From assembly GCF_000022205.1 (NCBI RefSeq), contig NC_012029.1, forward strand, positions 1,302,001-1,366,000: DNA of 64,000 nt, given 5' to 3'. The position numbers and the translations under genes are program-made. The stretch is from Halorubrum lacusprofundi ATCC 49239. GTDB lineage: Archaea > Halobacteriota > Halobacteria > Halobacteriales > Haloferacaceae. The notes below the pieces were generated by a model. That model ran no database searches. It was not told the origin of the DNA and worked only from the letters and a program-made list of their open reading frames with translations. This document shows, piece by piece, positions 44,203 through 53,418 of this stretch. Numbering within the stretch: the first letter of the stretch is position 1; each line of letters begins with the position of its first letter.

Positions 44203-45668
44203 TGTCCCGGATCGACGCCGCGGTCGACCGAGCCGAGTCGGCGTACGACTGGGTCGACTCGCGGCTGGACCTCGACGACGCGAACGACTTCCTCGGGAAG
44301 GCGTTCCCGGCGGAGGATTCGTTCCTCCTCGGCGAGGTCGCGCTGTTCTGTTTCGGTATCCTCGTCTCGACCGGAACGTTCCTCGCGTTCTTCTACGAGC
44401 CGAGCACGGCCGCCGTCGAGTACGGCGGCAGCGTCGCGCAGTACCAGGGTCAGGAGATGCCGGCCGCGTTCAAAAGCGTCCTCAACATCACCTACGACGT
44501 GCCGTTCGGGATGTTCCTGCGGCGCATGCACCACTGGGCGGCGCACCTGTTCGTCGCGTCGATAGCGTTGCACATGCTCCGCGTGTTCTTCACCGGGGCG
44601 TACCGCAACCCGCGCGAGCCGAACTGGCTCGTCGGGACCGGCCTCGCCGGGCTAGCGATGTTCGCCGCGTACACCGGCTACTCGCTCCCGTACGACGAGT
44701 TCGCGAGCACGGCGGTCGGTATCGGCTACAACGTCGCCGCCTCGATCCCGATCGTCGGCGACCCGCTCGCGAGCATCGTCTTCGGCGGGCAGTTCCCGAC
44801 GAGCGCGACGATCCCGCGGCTGTTCTTCCTCCACGTCTTCCTCATTCCGGCCGCGATCGCGGGGCTCATCGCCGTCCACATGGCCATCCTCGTCCGGCAG
44901 AAACACACCGAGGCGCAGCGCGACGAGGACGTGGCCGCCGCGGGAGGGGGCGGTGGTACCGCGAAGACGGGCGGGAGCGCCGAGGCGACCGACGGCGGCG
45001 CCCGCCTGATCGACCGCGACGATGACAGCGTCGTGATCGGGCTCCCCGCGTTTCCGAACCAAGCCGCGGTGAGCGCGGTCGTGTTCTTCCTCACGATGGC
45101 CGTGCTTTCGCTGCTCGCCGGCCTGCTCCCCGTCCACAACATCGCCCAGTACGGGCCGAACGACCCGGCGTCGACGCCGTCGCTCGTCATGCCGGACTGG
45201 TTCCTGATGTGGGGGTACGGATTCTTGAAGCTCACCCCCTCGTGGATGAGTTTCGACGTGCTTGGCGTGCACATTAGCTCGGAGTTCGTGGGCGGGCTGT
45301 TCCTCCCGAGTCTCGTGTTCGTCGCCGTGGCGGTCTGGCCGTTCATCGACCGCGCGGAGAAGCCGGAACACTTCACCCGGAACTATCTCGACCGGCCGTT
45401 CCCGACCGCGGTCGGCATCCTCGGCGTCACGCTCGTCATGGTCGCCTCCATCGCCGGGATGGACGTGATCGTCGCCGAGATTCTCGGCACGTCGACGGCC
45501 GTGCTCCGGCCGTACCTGATCGCGGCGCTCGTGCTCGTCCCCGCCGCGGCCGGCACGCTCACCTACGCGATCCTCGGCGGCTTCGAGGACGGTTCGGGGG
45601 CGGGCGGCGAGGAGGCGACGACAGACGATCGACCGTCGTCGGCCACGGAGGGATCGAGCGATGACTGA
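44202..45668 (+). CDS. narC: Cytochrome b-type quinol oxidase subunit NarC
   Basis: 488 residues (an ATG three bases earlier is equally possible). The N-terminal half has heme-ligand pairs His110/His124 and His211/His226; spacings of 13 and 14 residues resemble cytochrome b6. After a Gly-rich linker (about 240-275) the C-terminal part has a subunit-IV-like [14 protein letters not shown] and four further helices, so b6 and subunit IV appear fused. With NarB it forms a bc1-like quinol-oxidising unit. It overlaps narB and orf4. Confidence 0.92.
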   Translation: MSRIDAAVDRAESAYDWVDSRLDLDDANDFLGKAFPAEDSFLLGEVALFCFGILVSTGTFLAFFYEPSTAAVEYGGSVAQYQGQEMPAAFKSVLNITYDVPFGMFLRRMHHWAAHLFVASIALHMLRVFFTGAYRNPREPNWLVGTGLAGLAMFAAYTGYSLPYDEFASTAVGIGYNVAASIPIVGDPLASIVFGGQFPTSATIPRLFFLHVFLIPAAIAGLIAVHMAILVRQKHTEAQRDEDVAAAGGGGGTAKTGGSAEATDGGARLIDRDDDSVVIGLPAFPNQAAVSAVVFFLTMAVLSLLAGLLPVHNIAQYGPNDPASTPSLVMPDWFLMWGYGFLKLTPSWMSFDVLGVHISSEFVGGLFLPSLVFVAVAVWPFIDRAEKPEHFTRNYLDRPFPTAVGILGVTLVMVASIAGMDVIVAEILGTSTAVLRPYLIAALVLVPAAAGTLTYAILGGFEDGSGAGGEEATTDDRPSSATEGSSDD

Positions 45669-45858
45669 GTCGAGCACGTTCCGGCTGGCCGAGCTGTCGC
45701 CGCGCCGGTACCGCTGGGCGGATCGAGCGACGAAACTGGCCGGCGTGGGGCTGATCGCCGTCGGACTCGACGCTGGCGGCGGCACGCCCGCGGGCGTCGC
45801 GTTCGCGGCGCTCGGCGTCGCGCTCGGCCTCGCGACCGTTCTCATAGAGAAACAATGA
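45661..45858 (+). CDS. Small nar-operon membrane protein (orf4)
   Basis: 65 residues with two hydrophobic stretches (about 24-42 and 44-62) and a basic N-terminus ([15 protein letters not shown]). It overlaps narC by eight bases and narG by four, so it is translated as part of the operon. No known domain; it may stabilise the membrane module. Confidence 0.8.
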   Translation: MTESSTFRLAELSPRRYRWADRATKLAGVGLIAVGLDAGGGTPAGVAFAALGVALGLATVLIEKQ

Positions 45859-48845
45859 CTGACACGACAAACACGTCCGACGAATCGACACGCGACGAGT
45901 CCGGTACCGCGCGCCGCGACTTCCTGAAGGGGGCCGGGGTGGCGGCCGCCGTCGGCGCCACCGGCTTGGGCTCCGCGCAGGACCTCACCGAGATGACCGC
46001 GCTGGAGGTCGTCGACGACCCGATCGGCAACTACCCGTACCGCGACTGGGAGGACCTCTACCGCGAGGAGTGGGACTGGGACGGGAAGGCCCGCTCGACG
46101 CACAGCGTCAACTGCACGGGCAGCTGCTCGTGGCAGGTGTACACGCGGAATGGGCAGGTGTGGCGCGAGGAGCAAGCCGGCGACTACCCCCGATTCGACG
46201 AGTCGCTCCCGGATCCGAACCCGCGGGGCTGTCAGAAGGGAGCGTGTTTCAGCGACTACGTGAACGCCGACCAGCGCGTCACGCACCCGCTCCGTCGGAC
46301 CGGCGAGCGCGGCGAGGGGAAGTGGGAGCGGATCTCCTGGGACGAGGCGCTCACCGAGATCGCCGAGGAGGTCATCGACGCCGTCGAGGACGAGGAGTAC
46401 GACGCGATCAGCGGCTTCACCCCGATCCCGGCGATGAGCCCGGTCTCGTTCGCCTCTGGGAGCCGCCTCGTCAACCTGCTCGGCGGCGTCAGCCACTCCT
46501 TCTACGACTGGTACTCCGACCTCCCGCCGGGACAGCCGATCACGTGGGGGACCCAGACCGAGAACGCCGAGAGCGCGGACTGGTACAACGCCGACTACAT
46601 CATCGCGTGGGGCTCGAACATCAACGTCACGCGGATCCCCGATGCGAAGTACTTCCTCGAAGCCGGCTACGACGGCGCCAAGCGCGTCGGCATCTTCACC
46701 GACTACAGCCAGACGGCGATCCACTGCGACGAGTGGATCGGCCCGGAGCCCGGCAGCGACACGGCGCTCGCGCTCGGGATGGCGCGCACCATCGTCGACG
46801 AGGGGCTCTACGACGAGGAGCATTTAAAAGAGCAGACGGACATGCCGCTGCTCGTCCGCGAGGACACCGGGAAGTTCCTCCGCGCGAGCGAGGTGTCCGG
46901 GCTGAGCGTCGACGCCGACCGGCCGGAGAAGGTGTTCGTCATGCAGGACGCCGACGGCACCCTCCGGACGGCGCCCGGATCGCTGGGCGAGCGCGACGGA
47001 CAGCACGACCACTCCGTGAGCATCGAGCTCGACTTCGACCCCGAACTCGCCGTCAAGCGCACGGTCGGCACGACCGACGGCGACATCGAGACGCGCTCGG
47101 TGTGGCTGAATCTCCGCGACGAGCTGTCGGAGTACACCCCCGAGCGCGTCAACGAGATCACGGGCGTCGGCCGGCAGACTCACCAGAAGATCGCCCGCGA
47201 GTTCGCCGAAGTCGACCGCGCGAAGATCATCCACGGGAAGGGGGTCAACGACTGGTACCACAACGATCTGGGGAACCGTTCGATCCAACTGCTCGTCACG
47301 CTCACGGGGAACCTCGGCCGACAGGGAACGGGTCTCGACCACTACGTCGGCCAGGAGAAGATCTGGACGTTCAACGGGTGGAAGAACCTCTCGTTCCCGA
47401 CCGGAAGCGTCCGGGGCGTCCCGACGACGCTCTGGACGTACTACCACGCCGGGATCATGGAGAACACCGACCCGGACACGGCGGCGAAGATTCGGGAGTC
47501 GATCGACAAGGGGTGGATGCCGCTGTACCCGAGCGAACGCGACGACAGCGGCCGCCCGGACCCCCGAGTCATGTTCGTCTGGCGCGGGAACTACTTCAAT
47601 CAGGCCAAGGGGAACATCGCGGTCGAAGAGGAGCTGTGGCCGAAGCTCGATTTGGTCGTCGACATCAACTTCCGGATGGACTCGACGGCGCTCAACAGCG
47701 ATATCGTCCTGCCGACGGCGAGCCACTACGAGAAACACGACCTCTCGGAGACGGACATGCACACCTACGTGCACCCGTTCACGCCGGCGGTCGAGCCGCT
47801 GGGCGAGTCGAAGACCGACTGGCAGATCTTCCGCGATCTCGCCGCGAAGATACAGGAACTGGCCGCGGACCGCGGTACGGAGCCGGTCGACGATCGGAAG
47901 TTCGACCGCCAGATCGACCTCCAGTCGGTCCACGACGACTACGTCCGCGACTGGCTCGACGACGAGCCCGGTGCGCTGTCCGAGGACAAGGCGGCCGCGG
48001 AGTTCATCCTCGAGAACTCCGAGGAGACGAACCCCGAGGGGACCGACGAGCAGATCACGTTCGACGAGATCGACGAACAGCCCAAACGGCTCCTCGAAAC
48101 CGGCGACCACTGGTCGTCGGACATCGAGGAGGGCGAGGCGTACACGCCGTGGAAAGACTACGTGCAGGACAAGAACCCGTGGCCGACGTTCACGGGGCGA
48201 CAGCAGTACTACATCGACCACGACTGGTTCTTGGAGCTCGACGAGCAGCTTCCGACCCACAAGGAGGCGCCGGTGTTACAGGAGAAGTCGGAGTACCCGC
48301 TGGGGTACAACACGCCCCACAGCCGCTGGTCGATCCACTCGACGTGGCGCGACAGCAGCAAGATGCTCCGGCTGCAGCGCGGCGAGCCGACCGTCTACCT
48401 CAACCCCGACGACGCCGAGGAGCGGGGGATCGAGGACGGCGACACCGTGCGGGTGTACAACGACCTCGACTCGGTCGAGGTGCAGGCGAAGATCTACCCG
48501 AGCGGGGAGCCCGGCACCGTCCGGCACTTCTTCAGCTGGGAGCGGTTCCAGTACCCCGACCGCAACAACTTCAATTCGCTCGTCCCGATGTACATGAAGC
48601 CGACGCAGCTCGTCCAGTACCCCGAGGACACGGGCGAGCACCTCCACTTCTTCCCGAACTACTGGGGTCCGACCGGCGTGAACAGCGACGTTCGGATCGA
48701 GGTCGAGAAGGTCGAAGAGGGGGCAGCGTCGCTCGACGCCGGTTTGCTCGGAGAGTCGGCGACGGAGTTGGAGTCGCCCGATTCGGGCTCGAAATCGCGC
48801 GGCGCGTTGGGTCGCGTCTCGGACCTGCTCGGAGGTGACGACTAA
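45855..48845 (+). CDS. narG: Nitrate reductase catalytic subunit NarG, Tat-exported
   Basis: 996 residues. Twin-arginine signal ARRDFLKGAGVAAA (Arg20-Arg21) sends it outside, unlike bacterial cytoplasmic NarG. The FS0 [4Fe-4S] ligands are His83, Cys87, Cys91 (HSVNCTGSCSW) and Cys126; the Mo ligand is Asp222 in DWYSDLPPGQP. Molybdopterin-binding segments include YNADYIIAWGSNINVTRIPDA and the C-terminal HSRWSIHSTW. It reduces nitrate to nitrite using bis-MGD. Shorter than E. coli NarG (about 1247). Confidence 0.97.
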   Translation: MTDTTNTSDESTRDESGTARRDFLKGAGVAAAVGATGLGSAQDLTEMTALEVVDDPIGNYPYRDWEDLYREEWDWDGKARSTHSVNCTGSCSWQVYTRNGQVWREEQAGDYPRFDESLPDPNPRGCQKGACFSDYVNADQRVTHPLRRTGERGEGKWERISWDEALTEIAEEVIDAVEDEEYDAISGFTPIPAMSPVSFASGSRLVNLLGGVSHSFYDWYSDLPPGQPITWGTQTENAESADWYNADYIIAWGSNINVTRIPDAKYFLEAGYDGAKRVGIFTDYSQTAIHCDEWIGPEPGSDTALALGMARTIVDEGLYDEEHLKEQTDMPLLVREDTGKFLRASEVSGLSVDADRPEKVFVMQDADGTLRTAPGSLGERDGQHDHSVSIELDFDPELAVKRTVGTTDGDIETRSVWLNLRDELSEYTPERVNEITGVGRQTHQKIAREFAEVDRAKIIHGKGVNDWYHNDLGNRSIQLLVTLTGNLGRQGTGLDHYVGQEKIWTFNGWKNLSFPTGSVRGVPTTLWTYYHAGIMENTDPDTAAKIRESIDKGWMPLYPSERDDSGRPDPRVMFVWRGNYFNQAKGNIAVEEELWPKLDLVVDINFRMDSTALNSDIVLPTASHYEKHDLSETDMHTYVHPFTPAVEPLGESKTDWQIFRDLAAKIQELAADRGTEPVDDRKFDRQIDLQSVHDDYVRDWLDDEPGALSEDKAAAEFILENSEETNPEGTDEQITFDEIDEQPKRLLETGDHWSSDIEEGEAYTPWKDYVQDKNPWPTFTGRQQYYIDHDWFLELDEQLPTHKEAPVLQEKSEYPLGYNTPHSRWSIHSTWRDSSKMLRLQRGEPTVYLNPDDAEERGIEDGDTVRVYNDLDSVEVQAKIYPSGEPGTVRHFFSWERFQYPDRNNFNSLVPMYMKPTQLVQYPEDTGEHLHFFPNYWGPTGVNSDVRIEVEKVEEGAASLDAGLLGESATELESPDSGSKSRGALGRVSDLLGGDD

Positions 48846-49966
48846 TGAGCAAGACCACCGAGGATGCGACCCGCCAGACCGACGACGACGCTCGCCAGAC
48901 CGACGACACGGTCCGCCAGACCGACGACGGCGACGTGTCGCTCGCGGAGGGCGTCGATCATCAGGTCGCGATGGTGATGGACCTGAACAAGTGCATCGGC
49001 TGCCAGACGTGTACGATCGCGTGTAAGACCAACTGGACCGAGTCCGGGGGCCGCGAGTACATGTACTGGAACAACGTCGAGACGAAGCCCGGCGCCGGCT
49101 ACCCCCGCGACTGGGAGGAGTTGGGCGGCGGCTGGGACGAGGAGGGGCAGTCCCGAACGCCCGGCGAACTCCCGGAGAAGGAGGACTACGGTCGTGCGTG
49201 GGACTTCAACCACGAGGCGATCATGTACGAGGGGAGCGACGAGCCGCTCCGCCCCATGGAGAACGCCGACTGGGGGCCGAACTGGGACGAGGACGAGGGT
49301 GCCGGCGAGTACCCCAACTCCTACTACTTCTACCTCCCCCGGATCTGCAACCACTGTACGCACCCCTCCTGCGTCGAGGCGTGCCCGCGCTCGGCGATCT
49401 ACAAGCGCGAGGAGGACGGGATCGTCCTCGTCGATCAGGACCGCTGCCGCGGCTACCGGTACTGCGTCGAGGGGTGTCCCTACAAGAAGGTGTTCTACAA
49501 CGCACAGACGAAGACCAGCGAGAAGTGCATCTTCTGTTACCCCCGGATCGAAGGAGAAGGGCCGGAGGGCGAGGTGCGGCCCCCGTCCTGCGCCGAGGAC
49601 TGCCCGCCGCAGCTCCGGCACGTCGGCTTCCTCGACGACGAGGACGGTCCGATTCACAAGCTCGTCAACGAGTACGAGGTCGCCTTACGGCTCCACCCCG
49701 AGTACCGGACCGAGCCGAACGTCTACTACATCCCGCCGTACGCGCCGCCACAGACCTCCGAGAGCGGCGAGACGGTGGACGCCAACCGGATTCCGCGCAA
49801 CTACCTGGAAGAGCTGTTCGGCCCGGAGGTCGAGTCGGCGCTCAACACGATCACCCGCGAGCGGGAGAAGGCCGAGCGCGGCGAGGAGAGCGAACTCATG
49901 GAGATCCTCTCGACCGTGAACAACGACGACCAGTACCGGTTGGAGGTGTTCGACGATGACGGCTGA
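48845..49966 (+). CDS. narH: Nitrate reductase iron-sulfur subunit NarH
   Basis: 373 residues. Ferredoxin-type cluster motifs: CIGCQTCTIAC (Cys50, 53, 56, 60), CNHCTHPSCVEACP, CRGYRYCVEGCPYKK and CIFC ... CAEDCPP, giving four Fe-S clusters. It relays electrons to NarG and is co-exported without its own signal. The N-terminus carries three copies of RQTDD from a 21-bp perfect-core repeat (CGCCAGACCGACGAC at 48872, 48893, 48914). It shares one base with narG (TAATG). Confidence 0.96.
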   Translation: MSKTTEDATRQTDDDARQTDDTVRQTDDGDVSLAEGVDHQVAMVMDLNKCIGCQTCTIACKTNWTESGGREYMYWNNVETKPGAGYPRDWEELGGGWDEEGQSRTPGELPEKEDYGRAWDFNHEAIMYEGSDEPLRPMENADWGPNWDEDEGAGEYPNSYYFYLPRICNHCTHPSCVEACPRSAIYKREEDGIVLVDQDRCRGYRYCVEGCPYKKVFYNAQTKTSEKCIFCYPRIEGEGPEGEVRPPSCAEDCPPQLRHVGFLDDEDGPIHKLVNEYEVALRLHPEYRTEPNVYYIPPYAPPQTSESGETVDANRIPRNYLEELFGPEVESALNTITREREKAERGEESELMEILSTVNNDDQYRLEVFDDDG

Positions 49967-50807
49967 CGACGCGAGAGCCGGCAGCGGACTCCGATCGCGG
50001 GAACTCGCCGTGGCGGCCGCCCTCGCGCTCGCCGTCGTGGTCGCGACCGCGGCGTTCCCGATGATCGTCGACGCTCGCGCGGCCTACGAGATTCCGGTCG
50101 AGCAGCAGGCGGGCGCCGGCGACCTCGCGGAGCCGACCGGGGACGCGTGGGAGTCGGTCGAGACCGTGAGCGTCCCGCTGAGCAGCTCCGGCGCGGCGGT
50201 GCCGGGCGGCACCGAAACCACGGTCGAGTCCGCCAGCGTCGCGGCCGCGCGAACGGACGAGCGGCTCTACCTCCGAATGTCGTGGAGCGACGGGACGGCG
50301 AACACGTCGACCGATTCGCTGCGCGAATTCGCCGATGCCGCCGCGGTCCAGCTTCCGGTCTCGTCCGAGGAACGGCCCCCGATCGCGATGGGATCGACCG
50401 ACAACCGGGTGAACGTCTGGTACTGGAACGGAGCCGACGGAACGGAGTCGCTACTCGCCGGCGGCGCCGGCAGCACGACACAGATCCGGGAGTCGACGGT
50501 GGAGACGAACGCGACACACACCGGCGACCGATGGACCGTCGTGTTCAGCCGGCCGCTCGCGTCAGACCGCGCGAACGTGACCGACATCGACGCCGACGAG
50601 GACATGAACGCCGCGTTCGCGGTCTGGGAAGGGTCGAACGACGAGCGCTCCGGCCAGAAGGCGGCCAGCGAGTGGTACTACCTCTCGCTCGGCCCGAACG
50701 AGGGCGGGGCGCCGTACGAGACGGTGCTGTGGGGGATCGCCGGCATCGCCGTCGTGTTCACCACGCTCGTGACCGTCGAGGGCGTCCGCCGAACGAGGGG
50801 TGAGTGA
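49956..50807 (+). CDS. Heme-b-type subunit of the nitrate reductase (ethylbenzene dehydrogenase gamma-like)
   Basis: 283 residues: N-terminal signal anchor (about 17-40), soluble beta-rich domain, and C-terminal helix (about 255-275). LYLRMSWSDGTAN (Met108) and GQKAASEWYYLSLG (Lys235) match the Met/Lys heme-b ligand pattern of DMSO-reductase type II gamma subunits (EbdC/DdhC). This fits an electron link between the Rieske/cytochrome b module and NarH on the outer face. It overlaps narH by 11 bases and corresponds to orf7 of the Haloferax cluster. Confidence 0.85.
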   Translation: MTADDARAGSGLRSRELAVAAALALAVVVATAAFPMIVDARAAYEIPVEQQAGAGDLAEPTGDAWESVETVSVPLSSSGAAVPGGTETTVESASVAAARTDERLYLRMSWSDGTANTSTDSLREFADAAAVQLPVSSEERPPIAMGSTDNRVNVWYWNGADGTESLLAGGAGSTTQIRESTVETNATHTGDRWTVVFSRPLASDRANVTDIDADEDMNAAFAVWEGSNDERSGQKAASEWYYLSLGPNEGGAPYETVLWGIAGIAVVFTTLVTVEGVRRTRGE

Positions 50808-51622
50808 CCGTGTCGGAACCGATCTCCGAACACGACGGGCCCCGATTCGACGAGGAGTTACCGAGCGGCGCGATCGACGACGAAACCGTCGCCCGCGGGA
50901 GCGTCTACGCGCTCGCTGCGGCGGCGTTCACCGAGCCGAGTCAGGGCGTCTACGAGCACTTCGCCGACGGCTCGCTCGACGACGCCGTCGCGACGCTCGT
51001 CGAGCAGAGCGGCCTCGACGTCGAGCCGCCGGACCTGACCGTCGAAGACGACCGCGAGACGCTCGCGGCTCGGTACAACGACCTGTTCGTCGTCGGCTAC
51101 TCCGAGGTGATCGACGGGACGGACGGGACGGTCGAGAATCAGGGGCCGCCGGTGTCGCTGTACGAGTCGACGTACCGCTCGGACGTGTCGTGGAACGACG
51201 TGAACCTCGATCTCGCCCGGGCGTACGAGCACTTCGGATGCGAGATCGGCGGCGACGAGCGCCGCCACCACGACCACGTCCGACTGGAGCTCGAGTTCGC
51301 GGGGTATCTCTGTCGGCTGGCCGCCGCGGGCGACAACGCAGACAGCGGTGCCGACGCCGCCGAGCCAGCCAACCTCGACCGGGCGCGGCTCGACTTCCAC
51401 GACCGACACCTCTCCGTCCTCGCGTCGGGGCTTCGAGACGCCATCGACGAGGAACCCGGAACGAGCGTCTACGGACGCCTCGCGCGCTTCCTCGACGCGT
51501 TCGTCGCCGCCGACGTCGACGATCTGGCGGTCCGGCTCGACGCCGGCGTCGGAAGTGATCGCGAGCACGCGGTCGCTGACGGTCCGGACGGAGACGGGGC
51601 CGACGGAGGTGGTCTGTCGTGA
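50804..51622 (+). CDS. narJ: Nitrate reductase assembly chaperone NarJ (TorD-like)
   Basis: 272 residues from a GTG (a second GTG lies two codons later); all-helical TorD/DmsD fold. YALAAAAFTEPSQGVYEHFADG, NDLFVVGYSEVIDGTDGTV, PPVSLYESTYRS and the C-terminal FHDRHLSVLASGLRDAI are typical of this chaperone family. It assists cofactor insertion into NarG before Tat export. It overlaps the heme-b subunit gene and the next gene by four bases each. Confidence 0.88.
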   Translation: MTVSEPISEHDGPRFDEELPSGAIDDETVARGSVYALAAAAFTEPSQGVYEHFADGSLDDAVATLVEQSGLDVEPPDLTVEDDRETLAARYNDLFVVGYSEVIDGTDGTVENQGPPVSLYESTYRSDVSWNDVNLDLARAYEHFGCEIGGDERRHHDHVRLELEFAGYLCRLAAAGDNADSGADAAEPANLDRARLDFHDRHLSVLASGLRDAIDEEPGTSVYGRLARFLDAFVAADVDDLAVRLDAGVGSDREHAVADGPDGDGADGGGLS

Positions 51623-52536
51623 GTTCGCCGACGAAACGCGCGACTGCGCGAGCGACCTCACCGCGGTCCCCCGGTCGCTTCGGCGGTCGCGTGGGCTCGG
51701 TCGGCCTGCTCGCCGCCGTCGCCGTCGGGGTCGCGACCGCGATCCGCGTGCTGTACAACGCGCCGTTCGAGCCGGTCGCGTTCCCGCCCCGACTGGTCCC
51801 GGCTGTCGGGACGGTCGCGGCGCTCGCGTCCGGGGTCGCGCTCGCGGCCGTCGGGCTCTCGACGGAGCGTCCCGTCGTTCGCGTCGGACTCCTGTTCGCC
51901 GGGGTGTTCGGCGTGCTCGCGACGGTCTCCGGTGCGGCGACGGTCGCTGCGGCCGTCGCGATTCCGGTCGGCGCGGCGCTCGCGTTCGCCCGCGCAATGG
52001 GGCCGCCAGAAACCTACTTCGAGCTTCGACGGGGCGTCATCGCGCTGACGTTCGCGCTCGCCGTCGGGCTCTCGCTCGCCGCGACGGCCGGACTCGTTGG
52101 GTCCCCCTTCCGAGCGGCCGGATCCGCCGCGTTCCTCGCGGGGGTGACCCTCCTCGCGGTTCGGGCCGAGGGCGACCCGGTCGCCCTCGGTGCCGGCGCA
52201 CTCGCGTTCGCGGGGGTCGTCGCCGCGAGCGCCGCCGCGCCGTACGTTACCGGGAGCGCGCTGCTCGCCGGATTCGCCGTCGTCGGGAGCCCGCACCTGC
52301 TCGTCGCGACCGCCGCGTTCGGCGGGGTCGCTGCCGCCGTTTCCGGGTTCCGCGGCGGCGACGCGCGGCTCGCGATCGGCGCGGTCCTCCTGCTTCTCGC
52401 GGGCGTCCCCGCGACGCCGGGGGCCGCGACCGCCGTCTGTCTCGGCGCGGCGCTCGCGGTGCTCGACGCGGACGAGTTCTTCGGGAAGGCGGACGGGCCG
52501 GACGAACCGAACGCTACCGAGGTGAATACCCGATGA
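51619..52536 (+). CDS. Polytopic membrane protein of the nar operon (orf9)
   Basis: 305 residues starting at GTG (GTGA overlap with narJ). About nine very Ala/Val/Gly-rich hydrophobic segments occupy nearly the whole length; termini are polar. No channel or transporter signature recognised. Location between narJ and a HEAT protein suggests a role in assembly or membrane anchoring. Composition is extremely alanine-rich. Confidence 0.78.
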   Translation: MSSPTKRATARATSPRSPGRFGGRVGSVGLLAAVAVGVATAIRVLYNAPFEPVAFPPRLVPAVGTVAALASGVALAAVGLSTERPVVRVGLLFAGVFGVLATVSGAATVAAAVAIPVGAALAFARAMGPPETYFELRRGVIALTFALAVGLSLAATAGLVGSPFRAAGSAAFLAGVTLLAVRAEGDPVALGAGALAFAGVVAASAAAPYVTGSALLAGFAVVGSPHLLVATAAFGGVAAAVSGFRGGDARLAIGAVLLLLAGVPATPGAATAVCLGAALAVLDADEFFGKADGPDEPNATEVNTR

Positions 52537-53369
52537 GAGACCCTGACGAGGCGACTGACGGACCCACCGACCCGCGCGTCCACCCCGAGGAGAGCCCCGG
52601 ATTCGGCGAGGAGCCCGACGGGCTCGAAGACATCGAGGTGAGTCGCGACGTGACGATCGGCGACGCGAGCCCCCGGGAGCTACAGGCGACCGACACCGCG
52701 CCGCTCCGCGGGACCGACGCCGCCGAGAAGATCGCGGACCTCGTCGACGGCGATCCCGTCGAGCGCCGGCGGGCCGCGCTGGCGCTCGGCGAGGGCCGAC
52801 CCACCGAGGCCTCCCTCGACGCGCTGATCGAATACGGCCTCGCGGACGACGACGCCGACGTGCGCCAGTTCGCAGTCGAGGCGCTCGGCGAACTCGGCGG
52901 CGAGCGCGCCGGCGAAGCCGCGGTCGCAGCGTGTGACGACCCCGACCCGTGGGTCCGCGCTGAGGCCGTCGTCGCGCTCGACCGGATCGGCCGGAGCGAG
53001 CACGCGCCGACCATCGAGACGGCGCTCGACGACGACCACCACGCGGTCGTCAGGAACGCGATGGTCTCGCTGTTCAAGCTGCGCGGCGAGGCGCTGTGCT
53101 CCGTCCTGCTGGAGCTGTCGCACGCGGACAGCGAGCGCCTCCGAGAGTGGGCGGTCCACCTGCTCGCCGGCGTCGACGACGAGCGCGCCACATCCCGCCT
53201 CGACGCGGTCGCGAACGACGAGACGCAGTCGAAAGTCGTCCGGAGCACCGCCGTCCGCGCGCTCGACGCCGACCCCGGGAAGTTCCGGCGGCAGTTCAGC
53301 GGCGGCACCGAAAACGACAGCGCGGACCTACCCGGCGAGAGCACGCTCAACCGCCGACCGGACCTGTGA
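52533..53369 (+). CDS. HEAT-repeat protein of the nar operon
   Basis: 278 residues from MRDPDEATDG. Four to five HEAT/PBS-lyase-like units (ERRRAALALGEGRPTEASLDALIEYGLADDDADVRQFAVEALGELGG and following) lie between residues about 65 and 245. The ends are disordered. HEAT proteins are scaffolds; here it may serve cofactor or subunit assembly. The ATGA overlap with the preceding gene places it in the operon. Confidence 0.88.
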   Translation: MRDPDEATDGPTDPRVHPEESPGFGEEPDGLEDIEVSRDVTIGDASPRELQATDTAPLRGTDAAEKIADLVDGDPVERRRAALALGEGRPTEASLDALIEYGLADDDADVRQFAVEALGELGGERAGEAAVAACDDPDPWVRAEAVVALDRIGRSEHAPTIETALDDDHHAVVRNAMVSLFKLRGEALCSVLLELSHADSERLREWAVHLLAGVDDERATSRLDAVANDETQSKVVRSTAVRALDADPGKFRRQFSGGTENDSADLPGESTLNRRPDL

Positions 53370-53418
53370 ACCGCTCGGGTCCGGAATCGGCGACGACACT
53401 GACACCGACACCAATACC

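Noticed and set aside
46070-48838. 922-codon frame overlapping narG
   Set aside because: Arg-rich frame-shadow with no domain; narG carries Tat, Fe-S and Mo motifs.
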